DNA from: Flavobacteriaceae bacterium UBA3356 | Lineage (GTDB): Bacteria > Bacteroidota > Bacteroidia > Flavobacteriales > Flavobacteriaceae | Assembly (NCBI GenBank): GCA_002360635.1 | Contig: DEQW01000003.1 | Span: 82,236-146,235 of the forward strand | Length of the DNA: 64,000 nt | Direction: 5' to 3' | Shown: in pieces, positions 17,036 through 25,380 of the stretch | How the letters are laid out: the number at the start of each line of letters is the position of its first letter | Numbering within the stretch: position 1 is the stretch's first letter | Translations under genes and position numbers: made by a program | The notes under the pieces: model-generated | Database searches by the model: none | Told to the model about the DNA's origin: nothing | The model's input: the letters and a program-made list of their open reading frames with translations, nothing else

Positions 17036-18292
17036 TTACTGAATAATTTCCTTTTCTATACTAACTACCTTATCGGGTATATTAAATCTTGACTTTCTCA
17101 TTAGCTTATGCAGCCACCACGTAGCTAAACAGATTATAGCTAAAAAAGCGAACATATAGTACCAAGTACTATTAAATCCTAAACCATCAACAAGGTTCAT
17201 TCCTGCATTATGGCCAATAATGTGAGAGATGGAAAAACTCATACTGTATAATCCCATATAACTTCCTTTTCTACCTTTAGGAGCCATTTCCAGTGCTAGA
17301 GCGTTCGAAAAAGGAGAACCAATCATTTCTCCCAGAGTCATTAACACCATTCCTATAAGTAATAAACCGCTCCAAGAGCTTATGTTCAATACTATAAAAC
17401 TAATAGCTAAAAAGAAAACACCCCAAAACGTAGCCATAGTTTTGGACATTTTTCTCCGTTCTAACCAAGTTATTAGAGGCATTTCAAAGATTACAATCAA
17501 TGCTCCATTTATAAAAAATAGCCACCCAATGAGATCTTCACTCAAAAAGTGTGCTTTTTCATAATACAAAGGCATTACAGAAAAATACTGTACAAAGCAG
17601 ATGCTGTTTGCCACCATGATGATAAAAAACAAAATAAAAAGGCCATTTAAATACGGAGGAACCCCTTCTTTTTTTACTACTTTTTCAGTTTCATTTTCTT
17701 TAGATTTTTTAGGCTTTAAAAGTATAAATAACCCAATAGAAGCTATTACGCAAGTAAGGCCATCTATCCAAAATAAAGAGGTGTAATTAATAGTTGCTAT
17801 TATAATACCGCCAATTAATGGACCTATTGAAAAGCCAAGGTTAATTGCCAGTCGTATTAGGGTAATACTTCGAGTTACATTTCCGGGTTTGCTATACACT
17901 TCACAGGCTACAAATATGGCGGGGCGGTATGCATCTGCCACTAGAATGAGTGCAAAAATCCCGAAACAAAATCCGTAAAATGTATCTATAAATTGTAAAA
18001 AAATAAAACCAATACCACCTAAAAATAAACTGGAAACAATCACTTTGTAAAAGCCTATGGTATCGGTCAATCTACCACCAATCCATGTGCCTACCAACGA
18101 ACCTACCCCAAAGGAGGTCATAATCCAACCAACCTGAGGCAACGTAAATCCTTTTGCGTTTACTAAATAAAGTGAAAGAAATGGAATAACCATCGCTCCA
18201 GCCCGGTTAATAAAAGTCACCAATGAGAGCAACCAAATTTCGGGCGACAAGCCCCGAAAATTATTAATATAGTTGGTGTATAGCTTTTTCAT
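17036..18292 (-). CDS. MFS transporter
   Basis: 418 residues with about twelve membrane helices. The loop between helices 2 and 3 reads GTWIGGRLTDTIGFYKV, the Major Facilitator Superfamily signature, and a long charged cytoplasmic loop (KPKKSKENETEKVVKKEG) divides the two halves. Family and helix count suggest a small-molecule exporter; substrate unknown. Its start is preceded by a hairpin with a T-run and, before that, a short ORF with its own promoter motif, which together look like an attenuation leader. If real, expression depends on translation of that peptide, which ends in Cys-Met-Cys. Confidence 0.9.
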   Translation of the reverse strand: MKKLYTNYINNFRGLSPEIWLLSLVTFINRAGAMVIPFLSLYLVNAKGFTLPQVGWIMTSFGVGSLVGTWIGGRLTDTIGFYKVIVSSLFLGGIGFIFLQFIDTFYGFCFGIFALILVADAYRPAIFVACEVYSKPGNVTRSITLIRLAINLGFSIGPLIGGIIIATINYTSLFWIDGLTCVIASIGLFILLKPKKSKENETEKVVKKEGVPPYLNGLFILFFIIMVANSICFVQYFSVMPLYYEKAHFLSEDLIGWLFFINGALIVIFEMPLITWLERRKMSKTMATFWGVFFLAISFIVLNISSWSGLLLIGMVLMTLGEMIGSPFSNALALEMAPKGRKGSYMGLYSMSFSISHIIGHNAGMNLVDGLGFNSTWYYMFAFLAIICLATWWLHKLMRKSRFNIPDKVVSIEKEIIQ

Positions 18293-18304
18293 TTTAATTG
18301 GTCT

Positions 18305-18338
18305 AAAAATAAAACGTCCCGGAAAGCTCCGGGACGTT
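18305..18338 (-). terminator. Hairpin plus T-run in the leader of the MFS gene, probable attenuator
   Basis: Arms AACGTCCCGGA and TCCGGGACGTT (18313-18323 and 18328-18338) form an 11-bp perfect stem with a 4-base loop. The T-rich tract occurs only in the minus direction, so it ends transcripts running toward the MFS gene. It sits 12 bases before the MFS start and 31 bases after the stop of a 24-codon ORF, which is unlike an ordinary gene-end terminator. Confidence 0.75.
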
Positions 18339-18369
18339 TATATATTGATTTAATTTATATTTACATAAC

Positions 18370-18444
18370 TCAACACATACATATCCCGTTTCTATGGTTA
18401 ATCACCACAGATTGTTTAACAGAATTATAGGTGCGTCTTTTCAT
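18370..18444 (-). CDS. Putative 24-residue leader peptide upstream of MFS gene
   Basis: Short ORF on the minus strand from ATG at 18444 to TGA at 18370. The peptide begins MKRRTYNSVKQ, is basic, and ends NHRNGICMC just before the stop. A TACTTTTG promoter element lies 20 bases upstream of the ATG, so the transcript would start almost at the ORF. A terminator hairpin with a T-run follows 31 bases after the stop, then the MFS gene. Promoter, short ORF, hairpin and structural gene in this order is the classical layout of ribosome-mediated attenuation; Cys/Met codons at the end would be the regulatory codons. This is inference; I do not recognise the peptide family. Confidence 0.55.
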   Translation of the reverse strand: MKRRTYNSVKQSVVINHRNGICMC

Positions 18445-18464
18445 TTTTTATTTAATAGAATATT

Positions 18465-18472
18465 CAAAAGTA
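18465..18472 (-). promoter_or_regulatory. -7 promoter element before the leader ORF and MFS gene
   Basis: Minus-strand TACTTTTG matches TAnnTTTG. A TTTG at 18491-18488 (minus strand) could be the -33 box, although the 15-base spacing is short. Confidence 0.55.
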
Positions 18473-18572
18473 GTGAAAAATTGAATTCAAATTACAGAAA
18501 CGTAGTATTTATGAAATATAATTTATTAATCAGCTCGTCAAAATGATTTGTATATTTAGCTAAAATCTCAAT

Positions 18573-19181
18573 ATGAAATACCTATTTACTTCTGCTTTGT
18601 TATTAATGTGTTTTTTCTCTTTTGCTCAAACAAATGAAGAAATTATACAGGAGATTGAAACTTATCAAACTTCAGAAAGTGAAAAATTTAGCACTGCTGA
18701 AACCACCATTTTAACCGAAAAGGATTTTAAAAACTTTGAAGCATTAGAGTTTTACCCAATAAATTTAAAATATAGAGTTGAAGCAAAATTTATAAGGACT
18801 CCCAACGAAGAACCTTTTTTAATGCCGACCACCACAGACCGTTTACCTGAATATGTAAAATATGGAGAAGTTCATTTTGAAATAGAAGGAAAAGATTTAA
18901 AGCTGAATTTATACAAAAGTACCGAACCGTACGATGAACCAGGTTATGAAGACTATCTTTTTTTACCGTTTACAGACTTAACAAGTGGAGACGGCTCATA
19001 TGGTGGAGGAAGATTTCTAGACGCCAGAATTCCTAACGGAGATACAATCGTTTTAGATTTCAATAAAGCATATAATCCCTATTGTGCTTATAACTCACGG
19101 TTTTCATGCCCAATTCCGCCAAAAGAAAATGATTTATTGGTTAGGGTAGAAGCTGGTGTAAAAGATTTTGGAAAACATTAA
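18573..19181 (+). CDS. DUF1684 family protein
   Basis: 202 residues with a signal peptide (MKYLFTSALLLMCFFSFAQ). It matches DUF1684: EIETYQTSESEKF, ALEFYPINLKYRVEAKF, a PTTTDRLPEYVKYGEVHFEI strand, LFLPFTDLTSGDGSYGGGRF, and the C-terminal FNKAYNPYCAYNSRFSCPIPP with conserved asparagine, tyrosine and cysteines. The family is secreted and of unknown function. Its end overlaps the convergent crcB stop by 4 bases. Confidence 0.85.
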   Translation: MKYLFTSALLLMCFFSFAQTNEEIIQEIETYQTSESEKFSTAETTILTEKDFKNFEALEFYPINLKYRVEAKFIRTPNEEPFLMPTTTDRLPEYVKYGEVHFEIEGKDLKLNLYKSTEPYDEPGYEDYLFLPFTDLTSGDGSYGGGRFLDARIPNGDTIVLDFNKAYNPYCAYNSRFSCPIPPKENDLLVRVEAGVKDFGKH

Positions 19182-19549
19182 ATAAATTTAACCAAGTACA
19201 TCCCTAAAAATACTGCGGCAAAACCGATTACAAAACTACCTAACGTGTAAAGTGCAAAACTTAAAAAGTCACCAGATTTTAAAAAGATGTGATTTTCATA
19301 AGCAAAGGTAGAAAAGGTAGTGAAACCACCGCAAAAACCTGTAGCGACTAATAATACGGTGTTTTGAGAAACAGAATTATTCTTTAAGGCTAAGCCCAAT
19401 ACAATCCCGATAATAAAACTACCTATAATGTTAGCGGCAAAAGTACCGTAAGGAATACCGGTTTCTGCGCTATTTAAGTATTTACTAATCCAGTAACGTA
19501 ATGAACTGCCTACGCCACCACCAATAAACACCAATAATAGTTGTTTCAT
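19178..19549 (-). CDS. crcB: Fluoride exporter CrcB/Fluc
   Basis: 123 residues with four membrane helices. GGGVGSSLRYWISKYL at the N-terminus and GFCGGFTTFSTFAYE in helix 3 are Fluc signatures; the protein forms a dual-topology dimeric fluoride channel. A single crcB gene is enough for a homodimer. No fluoride riboswitch is visible ahead of it: its ATG directly abuts the stop of the upstream gene, so the two are co-transcribed. Confidence 0.93.
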   Translation of the reverse strand: MKQLLLVFIGGGVGSSLRYWISKYLNSAETGIPYGTFAANIIGSFIIGIVLGLALKNNSVSQNTVLLVATGFCGGFTTFSTFAYENHIFLKSGDFLSFALYTLGSFVIGFAAVFLGMYLVKFI

Positions 19550-20611
19550 TTAAAGGTTTTCTGGTTTTGTTTTTTGAACAACAGGGATATAAATTTCAGT
19601 TATCCAATTTGACGGATTGGGAACTTCACCCGGATCAGTTGCATATACTTCAAACATATTGGCATTGGTGTCCATTTCTAGATTGTTTTCTGCAATATAT
19701 TTTTTTGTTTTTTCGTAAGCTTCTGGCAAATTGTCATAATTTCCTTTTAGCGTGGTTTTAACGGCGGTAGTAGATTCCATAAATCCTGTTAAAACAGGGC
19801 TTCCGTCTGGCGTAATAACCCGATCCTTTATAGGGATGGCTGCTGAAAAAATTACGGTTGCGTTGGCTTCGTCTATATTATTGTAAATAGTGAAAGGCAT
19901 ACCAGAAGACTGTATGTTGTTTTGTTGCATATATCCCATAACCTGACCTAGCATAGGCCCCATTTTCTCACCTATTTCACTTTGTTTTGCTGCTGTAGTA
20001 TTGTACATATAGTAACCGCCACTATAACGGGTAATACCGTCAACATGTATAGTGTATTGCTTCATGCTTTCTTCAACAACTTCTTCAAGATTATTTAGTC
20101 CGCTGGCAAACATTTTTGACAAACCGGTTTCCATATCGTCCTCTTGAAAAGACATAAATACTTTTTCCATAAACGATTGTTCCCCTTTCATACCCCAAGT
20201 TACTTTAGTCTGTCCAGGATTTTCAGTTTCTTCAAAATACCAATATACATCGCTCTTACTGTCACCAATTGGTGTGTTAAAAACAATTTCTTGATCTATT
20301 TCTTTATTCGGAATTACTTTTATGGTTTTCATAGAACCATTGTCTACTTCTTCACTTGTCCACGAATAAGAAGCGCCTTCACCTTCTGTTTTTTCGGCAT
20401 AGTCAATTTTCATGTTTTCATCCTCTTCCATCCACGGCCCCCATTCTGCCCAACTTTTAAAGTCTTTTACGTTATTGTAAACAACTTCAGTAGGTGCATT
20501 TATAACTTTTGTTTCAGCAACATCAAAACTGCCATCTTTGGTAGCAAAATAAATAGCTCCACCAATTATGACGATTAATAGTAAGAAAAAGAGGTATTTT
20601 AAAATTTTCAT
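19550..20611 (-). CDS. Membrane-anchored SRPBCC plus GyrI-like ligand-binding protein
   Basis: 353 residues. An N-terminal membrane helix (LKYLFFLLLIVIIGGAIYF) is followed by a polyketide-cyclase/SRPBCC domain (~30-165; VINAPTEVVYNNVKDFKSWA ... WGMKGEQSFMEKVF) and a GyrI-like/AraC-effector-binding domain (~195-350; GEKMGPMLGQVMGYMQQ ... EVYATDPGEVPNPSNWITEI). Both folds bind hydrophobic small molecules. No DNA-binding part is present. Upstream partner of crcB in a two-gene operon. Function unknown. Confidence 0.8.
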   Translation of the reverse strand: MKILKYLFFLLLIVIIGGAIYFATKDGSFDVAETKVINAPTEVVYNNVKDFKSWAEWGPWMEEDENMKIDYAEKTEGEGASYSWTSEEVDNGSMKTIKVIPNKEIDQEIVFNTPIGDSKSDVYWYFEETENPGQTKVTWGMKGEQSFMEKVFMSFQEDDMETGLSKMFASGLNNLEEVVEESMKQYTIHVDGITRYSGGYYMYNTTAAKQSEIGEKMGPMLGQVMGYMQQNNIQSSGMPFTIYNNIDEANATVIFSAAIPIKDRVITPDGSPVLTGFMESTTAVKTTLKGNYDNLPEAYEKTKKYIAENNLEMDTNANMFEVYATDPGEVPNPSNWITEIYIPVVQKTKPENL

Positions 20612-20702
20612 GTAAAGAAATTTGTTGGTTATAATCCATAAAGATAATCATTTTAACATAATAGCATAGTTTATAAACCTTCTTTGAGTAAAATGAATTT
20701 GC

Positions 20703-20710
20703 TACATTTG
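20703..20710 (+). promoter_or_regulatory. -7 promoter element of the DPP III gene
   Basis: TACATTTG matches TAnnTTTG; a TTTG at 20683-20686 may be the -33 box. The ATG follows at 20733. Confidence 0.6.
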
Positions 20711-20732
20711 TTGAAATCTAAAAATCAACAAA

Positions 20733-22769
20733 ATGAAGAATACTTTTATTATAGCTGCTGCTATGAGCGGGTTTTTGTTCTTTTCTTGCGCGGAAGAAAA
20801 AAAGGATAAGCCTGAACAAGAAGTTGCCGAGGTGAAAACCGATGACTTTAACTATCAAGTGGATACCTTTGGTGATATTAAAGTGCTGCGTTACCAAATC
20901 CCTGGGTGGGAAGACCTTTCTTTAAAGGAACAAAAATTAGTGTACTACCTTACACAAGCTGGCTTGGAAGGGCGTGACATTATGTGGGACCAAAACTACC
21001 GTCATAACCTTAAAATTAGAAAGGCTCTAGAAAACATTTATACTTCATACGAAGGGGATAAAACTACCGATGACTGGAAAAACTTTGAAACGTACTTAAA
21101 AAGAGTGTGGTTCTCTAACGGAATTCATCACCACTACAGTACGGCTAAAATGAAGCCTGACTTTAGTAAAGAGTATTTTCAAACATTGTTAGATAATACT
21201 AATACCGAACTTACAGGTGAAGCTTTAGAAGTTTTATTTAATGACAAGGACGCTAAAAAAGTAAACCTTAGTAAGGAAGCAGATATAGTAAAAGAAAGCG
21301 CTATCAACTTTTATGGACCAGATGTTACCACTGCTGATGTAGAAAAATACTACGGAGCAATGAATGTCGATGAAAATGAGCCTATTGAAGTTGGTTTAAA
21401 TACAAAGCTTGTTAAAGAAAACGGCAAACTAGTTGAAAAAACTTGGAAAAGTGGCGGAATGTACGGTGCTGCTATCGACAGAATTATAGAATGGTTAGAA
21501 AAAGCAAAAGGTGTTGCTGAAGACGAAAATCAAGCAAAAGCGTTAGGTTTATTAATTGAATATTACAAAACAGGAAACCTAGATACTTGGGATGATTATG
21601 CAGTTGCTTGGGTAAATTCTACCGAAGGTGATATTGACTGGATTAATGGTTTTATTGAAGTATATAACGATCCAAAAGGCTATAAAGGCTCATATGAAAA
21701 TATTGTACAAATTAAAGACTTCGATATGTCAAAAAAGATGGCTGTACTTTCAAAAGAAGCACAGTGGTTTGAAGACAATTCACCTTTAATGAAAGAACAT
21801 AAAAAGGACAGTGTAAAAGGAGTTTCGTATAAAACAGTAATTGTAGCTGGAGAAGCTGGAGATGCTTCCCCAAGCACGCCAATTGGAGTTAACTTACCAA
21901 ACAACAACTGGATTAGACAAGCTCACGGAAGTAAATCAGTTTCTTTAGGAAACATCATAAATGCATATAACAATGCAGGAGGTAGCGGACGTTTACAAGA
22001 GTTCGCTCACGATGAAGAAGAAATTGAATTGGAAGAGAAATATGGTAAAAATGCAGATAAATTGCATACAGCTCTTCACGAAGTAGTGGGGCACGCTTCT
22101 GGACAAATTAATCCAGGAGTAGGTACGCCAAAAGAAACTTTAAAAAGTTATAAATCTACTATCGAAGAAGGACGTGCCGATTTATTTGGATTGTACTACT
22201 TAATGGATCCGAAACTAGAAGAATTAGGTCTTGTTGAAGACTGGGAAAAAACAGGAAAAGCTGCTTACGATGGTTATATTCGTAATGGTTTAGTAGGGCA
22301 ATTAGTTCGTTTAGAGTTAGGAGATGATGTTGAAGAAGCACATATGCGTAACCGCCAATGGGTGAGTGCTTGGGCTTTTGAAAGAGGTCAAGAAGAAGGC
22401 GTTATTGAAAAAGTATCTCGTGATGGTAAAACATATTACGATATCAAAGACTACAGTAAATTACGTGAAATTTTTGGTGAATTGTTACGTGAAACACAGC
22501 GAATCACTTCAGAAGGTGATTATGAAGCTGCTAAAGCACTTGTTGAAGATTACGGTGTAAAAGTAGACCAAGAACTTCATAGAGAGGTGCTAGATAGAAA
22601 CAGCCAATTTAAATCACCTCCTTACAGTGGGTTTGTGAACCCTTTAATTGTTCCAAAGATGAACGATGAAGGTGAAATTGAAAGTTTTACTATTGAGCAA
22701 CCAGCTTCTTTTGAGGAGCAAATGCTTATGTACTCTGAAAACTACGGAAACTTACCTGTAGAAAACTAA
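20733..22769 (+). CDS. Dipeptidyl-peptidase III (M49) lipoprotein
   Basis: 678 residues with a lipoprotein signal (lipobox FFSC). Zinc site: HEVVGH at 449-454, matching the M49 HExxGH motif, and EEGRAD at 478-483, matching the second motif that gives the glutamate ligand. M49 enzymes remove dipeptides from the N-terminus of short peptides. The second motif has glycine where the human enzyme has cysteine (EECRAE). Length fits the bacterial form. The lipid anchor places it in the periplasm or at the outer membrane. An IS256-family element sits between its stop codon and a terminator. Confidence 0.93.
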   Translation: MKNTFIIAAAMSGFLFFSCAEEKKDKPEQEVAEVKTDDFNYQVDTFGDIKVLRYQIPGWEDLSLKEQKLVYYLTQAGLEGRDIMWDQNYRHNLKIRKALENIYTSYEGDKTTDDWKNFETYLKRVWFSNGIHHHYSTAKMKPDFSKEYFQTLLDNTNTELTGEALEVLFNDKDAKKVNLSKEADIVKESAINFYGPDVTTADVEKYYGAMNVDENEPIEVGLNTKLVKENGKLVEKTWKSGGMYGAAIDRIIEWLEKAKGVAEDENQAKALGLLIEYYKTGNLDTWDDYAVAWVNSTEGDIDWINGFIEVYNDPKGYKGSYENIVQIKDFDMSKKMAVLSKEAQWFEDNSPLMKEHKKDSVKGVSYKTVIVAGEAGDASPSTPIGVNLPNNNWIRQAHGSKSVSLGNIINAYNNAGGSGRLQEFAHDEEEIELEEKYGKNADKLHTALHEVVGHASGQINPGVGTPKETLKSYKSTIEEGRADLFGLYYLMDPKLEELGLVEDWEKTGKAAYDGYIRNGLVGQLVRLELGDDVEEAHMRNRQWVSAWAFERGQEEGVIEKVSRDGKTYYDIKDYSKLREIFGELLRETQRITSEGDYEAAKALVEDYGVKVDQELHREVLDRNSQFKSPPYSGFVNPLIVPKMNDEGEIESFTIEQPASFEEQMLMYSENYGNLPVEN

Positions 22770-22794
22770 ATTGATAGAATTTGTAAAATAAAAA

Positions 22795-22821
22795 GGGACT
22801 ATCTCATAAAGTGTGTAAGTT
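22795..22821 (+). repeat. Left terminal inverted repeat of the IS256-family element
   Basis: Begins GGGACTATCTCATAA and ends AAGTGTGTAAGTT. It matches the reverse complement of 24103-24129 at 22 of 27 positions. Confidence 0.85.
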
Positions 22822-22857
22822 AAAAAAATAGCGGGGGCCGGCCCCCGCTATTTTTTT
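22822..22857. terminator. Perfect 36-bp GC-cored palindrome inside the IS
   Basis: The two 18-base arms meet at 22839/22840, with core GCGGGGGCC/GGCCCCCGC flanked by A-run and T-run. It would act as a strong terminator in both directions. It lies between the left inverted repeat and the transposase ATG at 22882, so it should stop transcripts entering from the DPP III gene and shield or silence the transposase. Confidence 0.85.
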
Positions 22858-22881
22858 TATTAATTTTAAATTTTACACATT

Positions 22882-24078
22882 ATGAAGAAAGATGATTTAA
22901 TATCAGATGATTTTCTGAAGCAGTTTAAGACCCACGAAGAGCTCACGGGCTTTTTAAAGCAGATCCAGAAGCGTGGGATCGAAAAGATGCTCGAAGGTGA
23001 GCTCGATGGCCACCTAGATCACGACAAACACCAAAAGTCCAGTGGTAACAATGTTCGCAACGGACACTCCAAGAAGAAAATAAGAACTTCCTTTGGTGAA
23101 TCCGAGATATCCGTCCCCAGGGACCGGGAGGCCTCGTTCAATCCAATGATCGTCCCCAAGCGGGGCAATATGGTCGATGGCATCGAAAACGTGATCGTCT
23201 CGCTCTACGCCAAGGGGATGAGCAACAGCGATATCGAGGAGCAAATCCGCGAGGTCTATGGTTTTGACGTGTCCACATCGACCATATCAAGGATCACGGA
23301 AAAGATATCGGGCGATATCGTGGCCTGGCAGAACCGTCCACTAGAACCGGTCTACCTGATCGTCTGGATGGACGGCATCGTGTTCAAGGTGCGCGAGAAC
23401 TCCAAGGTCATCAACAAGACCGTTTATATTGCCGTTGGCCTGCGCCGTGACGGCAGAAAGGAGGTTTTGGGCCTATGGCTCGGAAAGAACGAATCGGCGG
23501 CCTTCTGGATGAGCGTAATGACCGATATCAGGGCGCGCGGCACAGAGGACATCCTTATCACTGCCACCGACAACCTCAATGGTTTTACCGATACCATTAA
23601 GAACGTGTTCCCTGAGTCCAAGACCCAGATATGCGTGGTGCACCAGATCCGAAATGCCTGCAGATACGTCGTGTGGAAGGACAAAAAAGCTTTTACCGCT
23701 GATATGAAGCATATCTATAACGCCCCAAACCAAGAGGCCGCCAAGATGGCCCTAGAGGATTTTGCCCAAAAATGGAACGATAAATATTCCTATGCCATCA
23801 AGAGCTGGCGGGACAACTGGGAAGAGCTCACGGTGTTCTATGAGTTCCCGGTGGAGATCCGGAAGATCATCTATACCACAAACCTGATCGAGAACCTGAA
23901 CGGGAAGATAAGAAAGTACACCAAGAACAAACTTTCCTTCCCAACGGACGATGCAGTGATGAAATCCGTATATTTGGCAGTGCGCGAAGCAACCAAAAAA
24001 TGGACGATGCCCGTAAGGAACTGGGGTATTATATTAAATCAGTTCCTAACGATCTATGAAAAAAGGGTCAGACTTTAA
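22882..24078 (+). CDS. IS256-family transposase (mutator type)
   Basis: 398 residues, full length. DDE acidic residues are visible: the first Asp in LIVWMDGIVFKVREN, the second in LITATDNLNGF, and the Glu in the C-terminal TTNLIENLNGKIRKYTK. An N-terminal block (MLEGELDGHLDHDKHQ, NGHSKKKIRTSFGE) is typical of IS256 transposases. Codon use (ATC, GAG, CTC, CGC) is unlike neighbouring genes, indicating recent arrival. Only 24 bases separate the ATG from the palindrome, leaving no room for a normal promoter. The gene looks intact and possibly active. Confidence 0.95.
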   Translation: MKKDDLISDDFLKQFKTHEELTGFLKQIQKRGIEKMLEGELDGHLDHDKHQKSSGNNVRNGHSKKKIRTSFGESEISVPRDREASFNPMIVPKRGNMVDGIENVIVSLYAKGMSNSDIEEQIREVYGFDVSTSTISRITEKISGDIVAWQNRPLEPVYLIVWMDGIVFKVRENSKVINKTVYIAVGLRRDGRKEVLGLWLGKNESAAFWMSVMTDIRARGTEDILITATDNLNGFTDTIKNVFPESKTQICVVHQIRNACRYVVWKDKKAFTADMKHIYNAPNQEAAKMALEDFAQKWNDKYSYAIKSWRDNWEELTVFYEFPVEIRKIIYTTNLIENLNGKIRKYTKNKLSFPTDDAVMKSVYLAVREATKKWTMPVRNWGIILNQFLTIYEKRVRL

Positions 24079-24102
24079 AAAAGTCCAACCCCTGTTATTT
24101 TA

Positions 24103-24129
24103 AACTTACACACTTAACGGGATAGTGTC
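24103..24129 (-). repeat. Right terminal inverted repeat of the IS256-family element
   Basis: Read on the minus strand it starts GACACTATCCCG and ends AAGTGTGTAAGTT, pairing with the left repeat. Confidence 0.85.
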
Positions 24130-24133
24130 ATTA

Positions 24134-24165
24134 AAAACCTCCCTGAATTTTCAGGGAGGTTTTTT
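24134..24165. terminator. Terminator displaced from the DPP III gene by the IS
   Basis: Arms AAAACCTCCCTGAA (24134-24147) and TTCAGGGAGGTTTT (24150-24163) with T-run. Without the IS it would lie about 30 bases after the DPP III stop codon. It also lies downstream of the convergent lipoprotein gene ending at 24205 and can serve both. Confidence 0.85.
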
Positions 24166-24204
24166 GCATATAAGAGAAACAAAACTTGGTTAGTTTTCTT
24201 TTTA

Positions 24205-25026
24205 TTATAGGGTTAGTCGTAGCCTATTGCAAGTATCTTCAGTAACAGTAAATGATCCAGACCAATTATAGTCGCTACAGCTTGCTGTAAAACTATAACT
24301 GCCTATTGGGATATTATTAAAATTACCCCCAGCACTTGTATTTGAGCAATCTGGAGTAGCAGAATCAAAATAACCATCTATCGTTGAAGATCCTATTCCA
24401 TCAACACTAACACTAATATTTCCACAACCATAGTCTTGGTTTGTCCAAAAAATAAAGTCCCCGGTACCAGAACCATCGTCATCATCATCGTTACCGTCGT
24501 CTCCGTTTCCCCCGCCGTTATTTCCACCTGCATCACTGCAAAATACATCATACCCTGTAACAACAACATTTACAGCTCCGTTAGCATCTTGGTTTGCTGC
24601 TAAAACAAACTCTTCGCCATTAATTGCAATGGTACAAGTATTAGGTGGGATATCCCCCAAATTATGGGCATACAATGTAACGTAATTAAATCCATTGTTA
24701 CTGAAGTCATAATCAACAATAATTGGATTGTCCGGTCCATCCAGTTCTACTTCATCAATTATAGTTTCGTCATTGGCAATAATAGATACTATATCACCGT
24801 CTATTTGTCCATGATCCCATACTTCAATGGTTGTAATTCTACTGTCAATTTCAATACAGCCTAATACCGTATTAGACCTTCCTCTTGTGCTAGAAGGAAT
24901 TATAGAGGTGCTGTTAACTACAATTTCTTCTTCTGCAACAGGATCCTCCTCTTCTTCACAAGAGATAAATACAAATGTGAAAAGTAAAAACAAGGGCAAT
25001 AAATACTTTAAGTTTTTCATAATCAA
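24205..25026 (-). CDS. Lipoprotein of unknown function with acidic linker
   Basis: 273 residues; lipobox VFISC followed by an acidic stretch (EEEEDPVAEEE). Residues ~45-165 form a probable beta-sandwich (RITTIEVWDHGQIDGDIVSI; FNYVTLYAHNLGDIPPNTCT). A Gly/Asn/Asp-rich linker (near 168-192) joins it to a second small domain with cysteines (CGNISVSV ... DCSNTSAGG ... TASCSDYNW). No family recognised; surface-exposed by inference. An alternative start 6 bases downstream (MKNLK) is also possible. Confidence 0.7.
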   Translation of the reverse strand: MIMKNLKYLLPLFLLFTFVFISCEEEEDPVAEEEIVVNSTSIIPSSTRGRSNTVLGCIEIDSRITTIEVWDHGQIDGDIVSIIANDETIIDEVELDGPDNPIIVDYDFSNNGFNYVTLYAHNLGDIPPNTCTIAINGEEFVLAANQDANGAVNVVVTGYDVFCSDAGGNNGGGNGDDGNDDDDDGSGTGDFIFWTNQDYGCGNISVSVDGIGSSTIDGYFDSATPDCSNTSAGGNFNNIPIGSYSFTASCSDYNWSGSFTVTEDTCNRLRLTL

Positions 25027-25145
25027 TAAATTTGGTTTAGAAGTTTCGGTAAAACTACGGATCGATGTGAAACAAAAAAATACCCTTTATTGGGTATTTT
25101 TTGTAGGAAAAATATACGGAACTTTATTTTTTACGGAATTGGATT

Positions 25146-25334
25146 CTAGTGTTTTATGTATGTTTTAATAGCCAATAGAAGTATAATAAAGACAATAAAG
25201 CCGATAAGGATCCAAAGGCTTCCTTTGTAGTATTTTTTATGTAGATTTTTATCTTTTCGATAACTAAAAAGCATAATTATTATAAAAGCAACTGCAAAAA
25301 TTGCAGCGAAAATCCATTGGCCTGTACTAAACAT
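25146..25334 (-). CDS. Small two-helix membrane protein
   Basis: 62 residues with two hydrophobic helices (WIFAAIFAVAFIIIMLFSY and SLWILIGFIVFIILLLAI) joined by a basic loop (RKDKNLHKKYYKG). No family function known. It has a good promoter motif ahead of its start, so it is likely a real gene. Confidence 0.65.
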   Translation of the reverse strand: MFSTGQWIFAAIFAVAFIIIMLFSYRKDKNLHKKYYKGSLWILIGFIVFIILLLAIKTYIKH

Positions 25335-25355
25335 AAATGTGTAATTTTACGGATG

Positions 25356-25363
25356 CAAAAATA
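25356..25363 (-). promoter_or_regulatory. -7 promoter element of the small membrane-protein gene
   Basis: Minus-strand TATTTTTG matches TAnnTTTG, 22 bases before the start at 25334. Confidence 0.5.
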
Positions 25364-25380
25364 CAACTAAACTATATAAT

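Larger units (their letters stand above)
22795..24129 (+). mobile_element. Complete IS256-family insertion sequence
   Basis: 1335 bp with 27-bp imperfect terminal inverted repeats (22795-22821 and 24103-24129; 22 of 27 match, the inner AAGTGTGTAAGTT being perfect). It contains one intact transposase gene and a 36-bp palindrome. The flanks give only an imperfect 8-bp target duplication, AATAAAAA on the left and ATTAAAAA on the right. GC content of the body is clearly higher than that of the neighbours, which indicates acquisition from a higher-GC host. Confidence 0.9.

Noticed and set aside
19550..20732. Fluoride riboswitch for crcB
   Set aside because: No conserved crcB-motif structure was recognised; crcB begins directly at the stop of the preceding gene.
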